DNA of 64,000 bases, from NCBI GenBank assembly GCA_003599575.1, contig QZKV01000109.1, positions 1 to 64,000 on the forward strand, read 5' to 3'. The position numbers and the translations under genes were made by a program. Source of the stretch: Desulfobacteraceae bacterium (GTDB lineage: Bacteria; Desulfobacterota; Desulfobacteria; Desulfobacterales; Desulfosarcinaceae). The notes below the pieces were generated by a model. The model worked only from the letters and a program-made list of their open reading frames with translations. It had not been told where the DNA came from and did not search any database. Of the stretch, positions 1 through 7,614 are shown piece by piece. Within the stretch, counting starts at the first letter, position 1. The number at the start of each line of letters is the position of its first letter.

Positions 1-129
1 TGGGGGCGCCCTTCCCTTCTTAACTTCCGCTTTTCTCCATCGATAGTAAGCTGCACCGCTTGATAACCGTTCGCCCGAGCCGGTCATCCCGGGTCAGGCA
101 TGAAATCAGTTGCTGGCGATGAACAGATT

Positions 130-192
130 GTGAATTCCGGAGAAACCAGGGTGAATTCCGGGGACACCAGGGTGAATTCCGGGGACACCATA
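130..192. repeat. 21-bp direct tandem repeat, three copies
   Basis: Three head-to-tail copies of a 21-bp unit (gtgaattccggggacacca plus gg) start at 130, 151 and 172; the first copy has a few changes and the third runs out into unique sequence. If translated in one frame they would read as a repeated VNSGDTR peptide, but nothing else supports a gene. The core ttccggggacac resembles short intergenic repeats that I associate with REP/RAYT-type elements in deltaproteobacteria; that link is from memory. Confidence 0.75.
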
Positions 193-1008
193 TACATTGT
201 CCAATTCAAGGTTTGCCCTTTGTTATACCGCCAGGATCCCACTGTTCAGGGACAATACTGGGTGCCCTCTTCGAAACCTTAAGCTTGGATAAGGAATGAT
301 GGGGGAAACCCATTAGGGGTTAACTTGCTCTTGACAGGGCAGAAAGGTTGACATACTTGCACTTTTAGAACCTCCCACAGCCACCTGCAGTCAATTTGTG
401 AAATTGCAGCGATGGCGTTTGACGCGAATTAAGATCGACAATATTTCCGGAAAGCCACGACGAAAGGTGTTCACAAGTCTTAGCGAAGCGCTGTTCAGGC
501 TTGGGGCTGATCGCCCGAATCAGGCCGAATTGCTCGTTAAACAGGTGGGATAGAAACACTCCGAAATGCCTGACATACGTATTGCAGGAAATTATTCAAT
601 CAAAAAAACATACCCCTTGCTGCATATACACTGTTCAGGAAGTTTGCGGCTGGGGTCAGATTCGCTGTTTCCTCATTGACGCTGAGCGCCACTGCATCGC
701 CGTCGGAATGGCCCTCCTCCTTCCAATGACACTCAACTACAACGTTGCCCTGTAAAGCCCTGCTCCGAAGTGAAACCATCGGCGGCCGAGCGCTTCGGCC
801 GTCGACGCATCTTCAATGCACGAACTTCCAAACCGGAGGTGATGCATGGAGAATCCCCTCAAATTGTGCGTTTATCCCCCTGTGGGCCGTTCGCAGGGCT
901 GCAGGGGGTCAACATGCGCCACAAGACGACAGGCGTTGCCATCCTGATCACCTGGCACCGAAGGGCCGTTGAAAACGGCTTGCTTTCAACCATCAACGGG
1001 AGGATCAA
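193..1008. other. Intergenic region and structured leader of the lipase gene
   Basis: I see no recognisable gene here. The part next to the lipase gene is rich in hairpins: an inverted repeat with 7-bp arms (ccccctg at 876-882, caggggg at 902-908), a GC-rich snap-back around 785-803, and a short GCCGTT/AACGGC hairpin at about 965-979, just before the ribosome binding site. A possible small ORF with a good ribosome binding site starts near 846 (MENPLKLC...) and could be a leader peptide, but this is weak. A TTGACA hexamer at 331-336 is promoter-like without a clear -10 box. Confidence 0.35.
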
Positions 1009-3825
1009 ATGAAACGTCCCTCAGCAATGTCACGCACCATCACCGCAGTGGCTGGCGCATTCCTTTTCTTCGCGTTCCTGGCCGCCTGGCCGGCGGCCGC
1101 GCGCACAAACCACAAGCCCGGAGACCGGGGATTCAAGAACAAGGCGCTTCCCATCGTCTTCGTGCACGGGTTCAACGGTTCGGCCGCACAGTATGAGACC
1201 CAGGCGTTGCGCTGGGCCAGCAACGACTATCCCAAGCCCGTAACCGGCATAGACCGCTCCGGTGCCGATCAAAACGCGCAGCTGGACGACTTCATCGATG
1301 ACATTCGTGATCAAACGGGTGACTCGCGGGTCTACGTGGTCGCTCACTCGGCCGGCACCTTTATCATGGCGCAGTACTTGAACAGCTCTCCCGAGCGGGC
1401 GGCCAGGGTTGCCAAGTACATCGGCATCGACGGGCTGTCCACGGCCGATTGCCCCGGCGGCGTCGACGAAAACGGTGATTGGAATGTGCCCTGCATGGGC
1501 ATCTGGGCGCGCGGCAACCCGGATCGCATGGTCGGGCCCGACTACAATGTGCAGTTCGCGGAGCAGGGCCATACCCAATCGGTGGGCTCTGAGGAGTCGT
1601 TCATCGAGCAGTACAAGTTCTTCACCGGCAAAGAGCCCAAAACGACCTCGATCCTGGCGGAACATCCCGGGCGGGTGAAGATCGCCGGGCGCGCGCTCAA
1701 CTACCCGGTGAACACCGGGATCGAAGGCGCCACCCTGCAGCTCTGGAATGTCAACCGCATCACCGGAGAACGGAAGTCCCCGAGACCCGAGGCCGAAGTG
1801 ATCCTCGATGCCACGGGGAACTTCGGACCCTGGCGGGTCGACGGCCGGCAGCGCTATGAAATCAATGTCATCCGTCCGTCCGACGAGGGACCGCGCCAAA
1901 ACCATTTCTACTACGAGCCCTTCATCCGCAGCAATCACCTCCTACGGCTCAATATTTCTCCGATCGGTTCGGCCCTGTCGGAGGCGATCGTGGCCAACTC
2001 CGGTCCGCACACGGGGGTCAGCGTCGTGCGCCAGAAGGAGTGGTGGGGCAGCAACGAGGTTGACCCAACCAACGTCGATGTCCTGAGCATCACGACCACG
2101 ACACCCGAGGAGGTCGAGCGCGCCGGCAATGTCGTAACCCCTGAAACCGCCCCCTATAGTGCCAGCACCATTGCCATGCTCATTTTCGACGTCGGCGCCG
2201 ACGGCATTACCCATGCCGATGCCCTCGTGAGCCTGGGGCCGTTCCTTTCGGGTATCGATGTGTACATGCCGGCTCCGCAGGACCCGCCGAACGGCAAGAT
2301 CAGCTTCGTTCACCAGCAGCGCGGGACCTGTCGCCTGCAGGTGATCAACACGCCCAACTGGTCGATGGAAGGCAACCACTACATGACCGTGACCTTCCGC
2401 GACTGGTCCCAGGACATGAGCGATTTCGACCTGCCAAGCAAGAAGCATTCAAAACTCCCCATCGTCTTCGTACACGGGGCATTGGGTTCCGCCGCCCAGT
2501 ACGAAACCCAGGCCCTGCGCTGGGCCAGCAACGACTACCCCAAACCGGTGATCGCCATCGACCGGACCACCTCGAATTCAGCGGACCTGAATCCGATGCT
2601 GGACGACTTTTTCGATGCAGTGATGGCCGAAACCGGTGACGACCAGGTTTACGTGCTGGCGCATTCCTTGGGGGTCAACCTGATGAACAACTACCTGAAC
2701 AGCTCGCCCGAGCGGACGGCGCGAGTCGCCAGTTATTTCGGGTTCGACTCGCAGTCGGCGGGGCCGGTTCCCGATTGCCCCGGCGGCCTTGACGAGAACG
2801 GCGATTGGAACGTGCCCTGTATGGGGCTGTATCGTAAGGCCAACAACACCAACTACCTGGGGCCGGAAACACTTTATTTGCCTGACTACGGCCACACCGA
2901 CATCGTGACCTCCGCCGAGTCGTTCGTCGAGCAGTACAAGTTCTTCACCGGCAAAGAGCCCAAAACGGCAATGATTCTTCCGGAACCCCCCTGGCGGGTG
3001 GAGATCGCCGGCCGCACCCTCAACTACCCGGCTAACACCGGGATCGAAGGCGCCACCCTGCAGCTTTGGAAAGTGAACGGCGCGACCGGTGAGCGCACGT
3101 CCACGGTGCCCGAGGCCGAAATGATCCTCGATGCCACGGGAGACTTCGGGCCCTGGCCGGTTAACGGAGACAGGCGCTATGAAATCAATGTCATTCGTCC
3201 GTCCGACGAGGGGCCGCGTCAAAACCATTTCTACTACGAGCCTTTTGTCCGCAGCAATTACCTCCTGCGGCTCAACATCTCCCCGATCGGATCGACCCTG
3301 TCGAATGTGATCACGGCCAACGCGGGCCCGCACACGGGGGTCAGCGTCGTGCGCCAGAAGGAGTGGTGGGGCAGCAACACCTTTAATCAGACGAATGTCG
3401 ATGTGCTCGACATCAGCACCACGACACCCGGCGGGATCGAGAAGGCCGGCAATGTCGTAACGCCGCAAACCGCACCGTACACCGCCTTCACCATTGCCAT
3501 GATCATGTTCGACGTCGACGCCGACGGCCAAACCAACACCGATGCCCTCGTGAACCTGGGGCCGTTCCTGTCGGGTATCGATGTGTACATGCCGGCTCCG
3601 CAGGATCCGCCGAACGGCACGGTTACTTTCGCTCACCAGCAGCGCAAAATGGATCAGCCGCAAGTGATCCATACGCCCAACTGGCCCATGGAAGCCTTCC
3701 ATTTCATGACCGTGAACTTCCGCGAGTGGGCCCAGGACATCGACACCTGGGAAAAGTGGAAGGCCGCTCATCACAACCCCTGGCGGTGGCAATGGCCTCC
3801 GAAGCTTGCACGCCATAAACGGTGA
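1009..3825 (+). CDS. Secreted tandem-duplicated lipase/esterase (two alpha/beta-hydrolase plus C-terminal domain units)
   Basis: A 938-residue protein that should be exported: residues 1-31 form a Sec-type signal peptide (basic start, hydrophobic core, AAA end). The mature part is two homologous units, roughly residues 46-475 and 483-920. Each unit has an alpha/beta-hydrolase domain opening with LPIVFVHG and QYETQALRWASNDYPKPV, then a roughly 270-residue beta-rich domain. Predicted triads are Ser114-Asp141-His188 (AHSAG nucleophile elbow) and Ser553-Asp580-His629 (AHSLG). The spacing is close to that of Archaeoglobus fulgidus lipase AFL, which has the same two-domain plan (known family, from memory), so ester or lipid hydrolysis is the likely activity. 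The start is fixed by GGGAGG at 998-1003. Both catalytic sets look intact, so both halves may be active. It stands alone; no cognate foldase or secretion gene is adjacent. Confidence 0.88.
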   Translation: MKRPSAMSRTITAVAGAFLFFAFLAAWPAAARTNHKPGDRGFKNKALPIVFVHGFNGSAAQYETQALRWASNDYPKPVTGIDRSGADQNAQLDDFIDDIRDQTGDSRVYVVAHSAGTFIMAQYLNSSPERAARVAKYIGIDGLSTADCPGGVDENGDWNVPCMGIWARGNPDRMVGPDYNVQFAEQGHTQSVGSEESFIEQYKFFTGKEPKTTSILAEHPGRVKIAGRALNYPVNTGIEGATLQLWNVNRITGERKSPRPEAEVILDATGNFGPWRVDGRQRYEINVIRPSDEGPRQNHFYYEPFIRSNHLLRLNISPIGSALSEAIVANSGPHTGVSVVRQKEWWGSNEVDPTNVDVLSITTTTPEEVERAGNVVTPETAPYSASTIAMLIFDVGADGITHADALVSLGPFLSGIDVYMPAPQDPPNGKISFVHQQRGTCRLQVINTPNWSMEGNHYMTVTFRDWSQDMSDFDLPSKKHSKLPIVFVHGALGSAAQYETQALRWASNDYPKPVIAIDRTTSNSADLNPMLDDFFDAVMAETGDDQVYVLAHSLGVNLMNNYLNSSPERTARVASYFGFDSQSAGPVPDCPGGLDENGDWNVPCMGLYRKANNTNYLGPETLYLPDYGHTDIVTSAESFVEQYKFFTGKEPKTAMILPEPPWRVEIAGRTLNYPANTGIEGATLQLWKVNGATGERTSTVPEAEMILDATGDFGPWPVNGDRRYEINVIRPSDEGPRQNHFYYEPFVRSNYLLRLNISPIGSTLSNVITANAGPHTGVSVVRQKEWWGSNTFNQTNVDVLDISTTTPGGIEKAGNVVTPQTAPYTAFTIAMIMFDVDADGQTNTDALVNLGPFLSGIDVYMPAPQDPPNGTVTFAHQQRKMDQPQVIHTPNWPMEAFHFMTVNFREWAQDIDTWEKWKAAHHNPWRWQWPPKLARHKR

Positions 3826-4164
3826 TCAGCGAAATGCCACGGGGATAAAGACGGGGATGCCCTCGATGGAATAACGGAAAGTACTGCTGTCTTCCAGGGG
3901 CGTCCCCTCTTTGCCGACTCCTTTTCGTATCCGTAATGGCATTGCTGCACCCCTTCTTTTTACGGGCGTTCAATCCGTCACGTTCACGATCATATATCTT
4001 TCAACAAACCGAGCCGGGATGATGATTATCCAGAAATCGTAGTAGCCGAAAAAGAATAGTAATCAATGTTTATAACCTTTTGCTCCACCCATTCGGGTCA
4101 AAAAGCGACCCTCCCTGTGAGCAATGCGTTAACCCATTGGAAAAACCTGCTTGAAAAAATTCGA
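3826..4164. other. Intergenic region without recognised gene
   Basis: No credible coding sequence, RNA gene or terminator was seen between the lipase gene and the toxin-antitoxin promoter. Base composition becomes more AT-rich from about 4040 onwards, matching the toxin-antitoxin genes and unlike the lipase gene. Confidence 0.4.
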
Positions 4165-4185
4165 GGTATGATATATTGTCATACC
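4165..4185. promoter_or_regulatory. Palindromic operator overlapping the toxin-antitoxin promoter
   Basis: A perfect inverted repeat, GGTATGA (4165-4171) and TCATACC (4179-4185), is separated by 7 bp. It covers a plausible -10 box (TATATT, 4172-4177), with a possible -35 TTGAAA at 4151-4156 (spacing 15). It ends just before the ribosome binding site of the antitoxin gene. Ribbon-helix-helix antitoxins typically bind such palindromes to repress their own operon, so this is a likely autoregulatory operator (inference). Confidence 0.6.
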
Positions 4186-4198
4186 GGAGGTGATAAAT

Positions 4199-4441
4199 AT
4201 GGCAGCATCAAAAATTGCAATCACCATAGACGACAAGGTACTAAAACAAATAGATATTCTTGTTAAGTCCAAATATTTCCCAAATCGGAGCAGGGCTATC
4301 CAAGAAGCCGTTGCCGAGAAACTGGTCCGTATTGAAAAAAGCCGCCTTGCCCGAGAGTGTGCAAAACTAGACATGGACTTTGAGCAATCTTTAGCGGAAG
4401 AAGGTTTTTCAATGGAGATTGAAGGATGGCCGGAATATTAA
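4199..4441 (+). CDS. Ribbon-helix-helix antitoxin (MazE/CopG-like)
   Basis: An 80-residue protein with the N-terminal pattern of a ribbon-helix-helix DNA-binding domain: a short beta strand (KIAITIDD) then two helices ([10 protein letters not shown] and [12 protein letters not shown]). The acidic C-terminal third (about residues 55-80) is the part expected to wrap and block the toxin. I chose the ATG at 4199 because CGGAGGTGA lies 7 nt upstream; a GTG at 4190 falls inside that site. The gene overlaps the downstream MazF-like toxin gene by 16 nt, the usual translational coupling in these modules. It probably represses its own promoter through the palindrome at 4165-4185. Confidence 0.82.
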   Translation: MAASKIAITIDDKVLKQIDILVKSKYFPNRSRAIQEAVAEKLVRIEKSRLARECAKLDMDFEQSLAEEGFSMEIEGWPEY

Positions 4442-4764
4442 GAGGCGATATCCATTGGGCGGATTTAAATCCGGTGATGGGTAGTGAACAGGGCGGCTTG
4501 CGCCCTGTTCTCATTTTAAGCCAAAACGTGTTTAATGAGCGCTCGGGTACTGCAATTGCCGTTGCTATCACAAGTCAGCCGCAACGAGCTGGTTTTCCAC
4601 TTACTTTAGAGCTTTCGAAATCCAAGCTTCCCAAACAATCATGGGTCAAAATCAGCCAGATCAGGACCTTATCCATCAAACGCATTGGAAATAAAATCTC
4701 AAAAGTTTCCGATGAAGAATTAGCCCTTATAGTTGAGGGCTTGAATGAAATAATTGGTGGTTAA
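4426..4764 (+). CDS. MazF/PemK-type endoribonuclease toxin
   Basis: A 112-residue MazF-family toxin, expected to cleave cellular mRNA or tRNA at short sequence motifs when not bound by its antitoxin. The family signatures are present: [26 protein letters not shown] at residues 6-31 with the conserved Gly-Ser-Glu-Gln and Arg-Pro, the VAITSQ strand, and [12 protein letters not shown] carrying the conserved Ser/Gln/Arg. Length is normal for MazF, and the gene appears intact. It overlaps the antitoxin gene by 16 nt. The pair sits in AT-richer DNA among gene fragments, which suggests horizontal acquisition. Confidence 0.9.
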   Translation: MAGILRGDIHWADLNPVMGSEQGGLRPVLILSQNVFNERSGTAIAVAITSQPQRAGFPLTLELSKSKLPKQSWVKISQIRTLSIKRIGNKISKVSDEELALIVEGLNEIIGG

Positions 4765-4848
4765 CCACCGCGTCCACGGAGCGGCGTGGAAACAGCCACT
4801 TGGGATTAAAGCCCCAAAGGTGTTAACCCGTTCAAAAGGAGAGCCTCA

Positions 4849-5073
4849 ATGAGTGAACCCAATACCCACAAAGCCGCCGCTGCTTATCAAAAGGCGATTT
4901 TTGGGGACAAGATTCCCGCAACGGCACTTTTTGTAGATGACATGCAAAAAGAATACGAACGTCTCAAACAACTCGGTGTAGAGTTTACCACTGAACCCAC
5001 GAAGACCGGCCCCGTGACGATTGCTGTGTTTAACGATACGTGCGGAAACTTGATTCAACTTGTAGAACAATGA
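4849..5073 (+). pseudogene. C-terminal half of a VOC/glyoxalase-family protein
   Basis: A 74-residue ORF matches only the second half of a single-domain VOC protein of about 130 residues: it begins at the ...EPNTHKAAAAYQKAIF... segment and runs through FFVDD-type (LFVDDMQKEYERL) and GPVTIAVFNDTCGNLIQLVE to a natural end. The N-terminal half, which carries the first beta-alpha-beta module and half of the metal site, is not found upstream in any frame. A good ribosome binding site (AAAGGAGAG) precedes the ATG, so a short peptide may still be made, but a functional enzyme is unlikely. The truncation sits directly after the toxin gene. Confidence 0.65.
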
Positions 5074-5076
5074 TGA

Positions 5077-5265
5077 AAAACCCAAAGCAACGTTTTCAAG
5101 GCCACGATTACCAAGATCGGCATCAATCCCTGTGTCGATGTGCCGCAGCGCGTCAGCAGGGAATTGGGGATACGCGGCAATATTCCCGTATGCGGCAACT
5201 CTTGCTTGGGATCGGACACTGCTGTTTTTGAAGGAGCGGTTAGGCTAACCGGGAGATCGAGATGA
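5077..5265 (+). pseudogene. DUF1905-like gene remnant
   Basis: Reading from 5077 without a start codon, the frame gives FKATITKIGINPCVDVP and QRVSRELGIRGNIPV (about 5095-5190), which I recognise as the N-terminal part of DUF1905-type small beta-barrel proteins. After that the similarity stops and the frame ends at a TGA at 5263. No start codon or ribosome binding site belongs to it, and the usual RATLVP and GGRHRLYING-like segments are missing. It is a decayed fragment directly behind the truncated VOC gene. Recognition is from memory of the family. Confidence 0.5.
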
Positions 5266-5345
5266 TTCACTCCGTTCGCCGCTCATCTCCAACGTTCGAA
5301 TTGCAAAGGACTTTGCTGAGGCACATCTATCTGAATGATTAGAAG

Positions 5346-5444
5346 TGGTTTCAAAACCTCCCCTCGCGCCCAAATCCGGCGTTGGGGCGAGCCGTCCAAT
5401 CCTCAAAATACTAATTGTGAACGCGATTGAAGGTTTTGAAACCA
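5346..5444. repeat. Long-arm inverted repeat (hairpin/MITE-like element)
   Basis: Two perfect 14-bp arms, tggtttcaaaacct (5346-5359) and aggttttgaaacca (5431-5444), bracket about 70 bp that itself contains a second, imperfect stem (tcgcgcccaa / ttggggcga). The element ends about 26 bp before the start of the TIR-PFK gene. No T-run follows, so it is not a standard terminator. It resembles a palindromic intergenic repeat or small non-autonomous element; no flanking target duplication was found. Confidence 0.6.
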
Positions 5445-5469
5445 TTTTTAGGGTGAAGGAAGGAGGCGG

Positions 5470-7581
5470 ATGAAGATCTTTCTGTCGTATAACTTCGATG
5501 ACGAGGCGTTTGTCAGCAAGGTGAATTCGTGTTTGTCACAGCAACCTGCGATAACCCCGTTCTTTTATCCTGAAAAGAGGCGTTCGGATTCGTGGGCCGA
5601 CTTGATAGAAGTGGAGTTGGCGCAATGCGAGGCATTCGTCTTGTTCCAGGGCAAAAAGCTCGGCAAAATCCAGGGGGCCGAAGCATTGAAAGCCGAACGG
5701 TCAAGAAATATGATGAGGATCGTAGTGTCTCTGCCAAGTTTGGGACAGAATAGCACTCCCTCTGATTCAGGCGCTCGCGGCAACACGTTTGACAGTCGTG
5801 ATCTTCCGATCAACTTGCCCAGCTTTATGCGGGCGGATGCGATCCGAGTGGCCGATTTAGGAGCCACCGAGCAATGCGCACAGGAGATTATGGAGAGGCT
5901 GCAACTCCAGTGGGACAACCTTGGCATACCCAAGGAATACCCATTCCAGTATGAGAAGGACATCATCCATGAATACCTGATCGGACAAGGAGAGGTATCC
6001 GAGGCCTGGGTTGCACAGGGATGCCCCCGGGTGTGGCCGGATGTAGACAAGAAGGAAGGCGTAAGAGTGAACCCTGTTGGCGCTGATGCCATCGGTGCCT
6101 ACAGGGACTGGGATGAAACCAGTGGTCAAACAAAGGACCCGCGCGTGGTCGTGGCAGCTCTCAGCGACTACCATCAGTCCATACAAATCGGTTGTCCGCT
6201 GAACATGGGCTTGACATTTGCCGAGGCGGGGCCACGGCGGAAGCATTTCTTTCCCCAACGCAATGACGACCTGACAGTGGGAATACTGGTATCGGGTGGC
6301 ATTGCGCCGGGGCTGAACGCCTTGATTGCCGGCATAGTCAGCAGGCACATTCTTTATTTCGATTGTATGCGCAGCAGTAATGGAACGCTCAAGATTCACT
6401 GCTATCGAGAAGGCTTCAAATCACTAATACGGCAGCCTCCTGGGCCGGATTATCAGCTTTACCGTCTGACCAAAGTCAAGCACCAAAAGGATGATCGGCG
6501 AGCCTTGCTGAACCTCTGCCAACACGCATACAAAGGCGGGGCGGTGATCCCGACGGCTCGAACAAATGAACTCATTGAGGCTGTAGGCAGAAGGCAGGTG
6601 TTCGAACGCATTGTCTCCGTTCTACATAACGATGGAGTTGAACTGCTCTATGTCATCGGAGGAGACGGCAGCATGCGGGCAGCTCACGGTATTCAAAACT
6701 GTGCGCGAGCGCAAAAGGTCCCTCTGTCGGTAGTTGCAGTACCGAAGACCATGGACAATGACATTCTTTGGGTATGGCAGTCATTCGGTTTTCCTTCGGC
6801 TGTTGAGTGGGCGAAGGACGCAGTTTCGCATCTCCACACGGAGGCGACATCGAATCCGCGATTGTGTATTATTCAACTCTTCGGTTCAGATTCAGGATTC
6901 GTAGTGTGCCACGCGGCGCTCGCAAGCGGCGTGTGCGATCTTGTCTTGATCCCGGAAGTTGACTTCGAGATTGGCGCATTGGTCCGCTACGTCAAGCATG
7001 TGCTGCAGTCTCGACACGCGCCCGGCATCGACGGCAGTAGTCCCTATGGGATAATACTCATGTCGGAGACGGCCATTCCGAGTTGCTTCAGGGAACGCAG
7101 CAGCGATCCAGAGCAGGGTTTTGCCTTGGACGACTGTGACTTTGACCTAACGGAGCCTGAGAAAAGAGCCGTCAGAAGGTTCTTTACCGATAGCAGAAGA
7201 GTAAAAGGGCAGACTCCTGACGAACTGCGCCACGCGGGGCTGAAAATCGTCGTCGGGGCTGTCAAAAAGGCAATCCGAGAACTCGCCCGGGCTGACAAGT
7301 ACTGGGAGGGCTTCCGTGTGTTTACGAACGAACCTAGGCACTTGCTTCGGGCCATTCCCCCAAGTGCCTCCGATATTCTATTCGCCAGGCGCTTGGGCAG
7401 CCTGGCCGTGGACGGTGCGATGGCAGGATATAGAGACTTCATGATAAGCCAATGGCTGACCGAGTACGTGATGGTTCCTCTCAGTCTTGTGGTTCTCGGA
7501 AGAAAGCGGGTGCCACGCACAGGGATCTTTTGGAAATCGGTCCTTGCCAGCACTCAGCAGCCACCCGACATGACGAAGTAG
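5470..7581 (+). CDS. TIR domain - phosphofructokinase-like fusion protein
   Basis: A 703-residue cytosolic protein with an unusual architecture. Residues 1 to about 90 are a TIR domain: the first strand and loop MKIFLSYNFDDEAF, then SWADLIEVELAQCEAFVLF and LGKIQGAEALKAE, with Glu71 or Glu75 as candidates for the NADase catalytic Glu. Residues about 150-265 are an unrecognised linker domain. From about 267 a phosphofructokinase fold follows: GILVSGGIAPGLN (271-283), VIGGDGS (395-401) and PKTMDND (425-431, with the catalytic Asp). Gly400 and Lys426 match the Gly104/Lys124 combination of ATP-using long-type PFKs. The sugar-phosphate site is altered: MGRxxG reads FGSDSG at 471-476 and the QRGG loop reads RAI near 627. 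TIR domains in bacteria often degrade NAD in antiphage defence; the PFK-like part may be a ligand sensor (inference). AAGGAGG precedes the ATG. Confidence 0.85.
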   Translation: MKIFLSYNFDDEAFVSKVNSCLSQQPAITPFFYPEKRRSDSWADLIEVELAQCEAFVLFQGKKLGKIQGAEALKAERSRNMMRIVVSLPSLGQNSTPSDSGARGNTFDSRDLPINLPSFMRADAIRVADLGATEQCAQEIMERLQLQWDNLGIPKEYPFQYEKDIIHEYLIGQGEVSEAWVAQGCPRVWPDVDKKEGVRVNPVGADAIGAYRDWDETSGQTKDPRVVVAALSDYHQSIQIGCPLNMGLTFAEAGPRRKHFFPQRNDDLTVGILVSGGIAPGLNALIAGIVSRHILYFDCMRSSNGTLKIHCYREGFKSLIRQPPGPDYQLYRLTKVKHQKDDRRALLNLCQHAYKGGAVIPTARTNELIEAVGRRQVFERIVSVLHNDGVELLYVIGGDGSMRAAHGIQNCARAQKVPLSVVAVPKTMDNDILWVWQSFGFPSAVEWAKDAVSHLHTEATSNPRLCIIQLFGSDSGFVVCHAALASGVCDLVLIPEVDFEIGALVRYVKHVLQSRHAPGIDGSSPYGIILMSETAIPSCFRERSSDPEQGFALDDCDFDLTEPEKRAVRRFFTDSRRVKGQTPDELRHAGLKIVVGAVKKAIRELARADKYWEGFRVFTNEPRHLLRAIPPSASDILFARRLGSLAVDGAMAGYRDFMISQWLTEYVMVPLSLVVLGRKRVPRTGIFWKSVLASTQQPPDMTK

Positions 7582-7614
7582 ACAAACGGTGCGGTAAATA
7601 GCACATCATTCGCG

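Noticed and set aside
130-192. CRISPR array
   Set aside because: The three 21-bp copies are directly tandem without spacers, and no cas genes are present.
325-360. Sigma-70 promoter from TTGACA at 331
   Set aside because: The -10 region (TACTTG) is poor and no gene starts within several hundred bases downstream.
5236-5250. GTTAGGC as an integron attC core site near the DUF1905 remnant
   Set aside because: Only one core-like heptamer is present, without the paired inverse core or the required imperfect palindrome, and there is no integrase.
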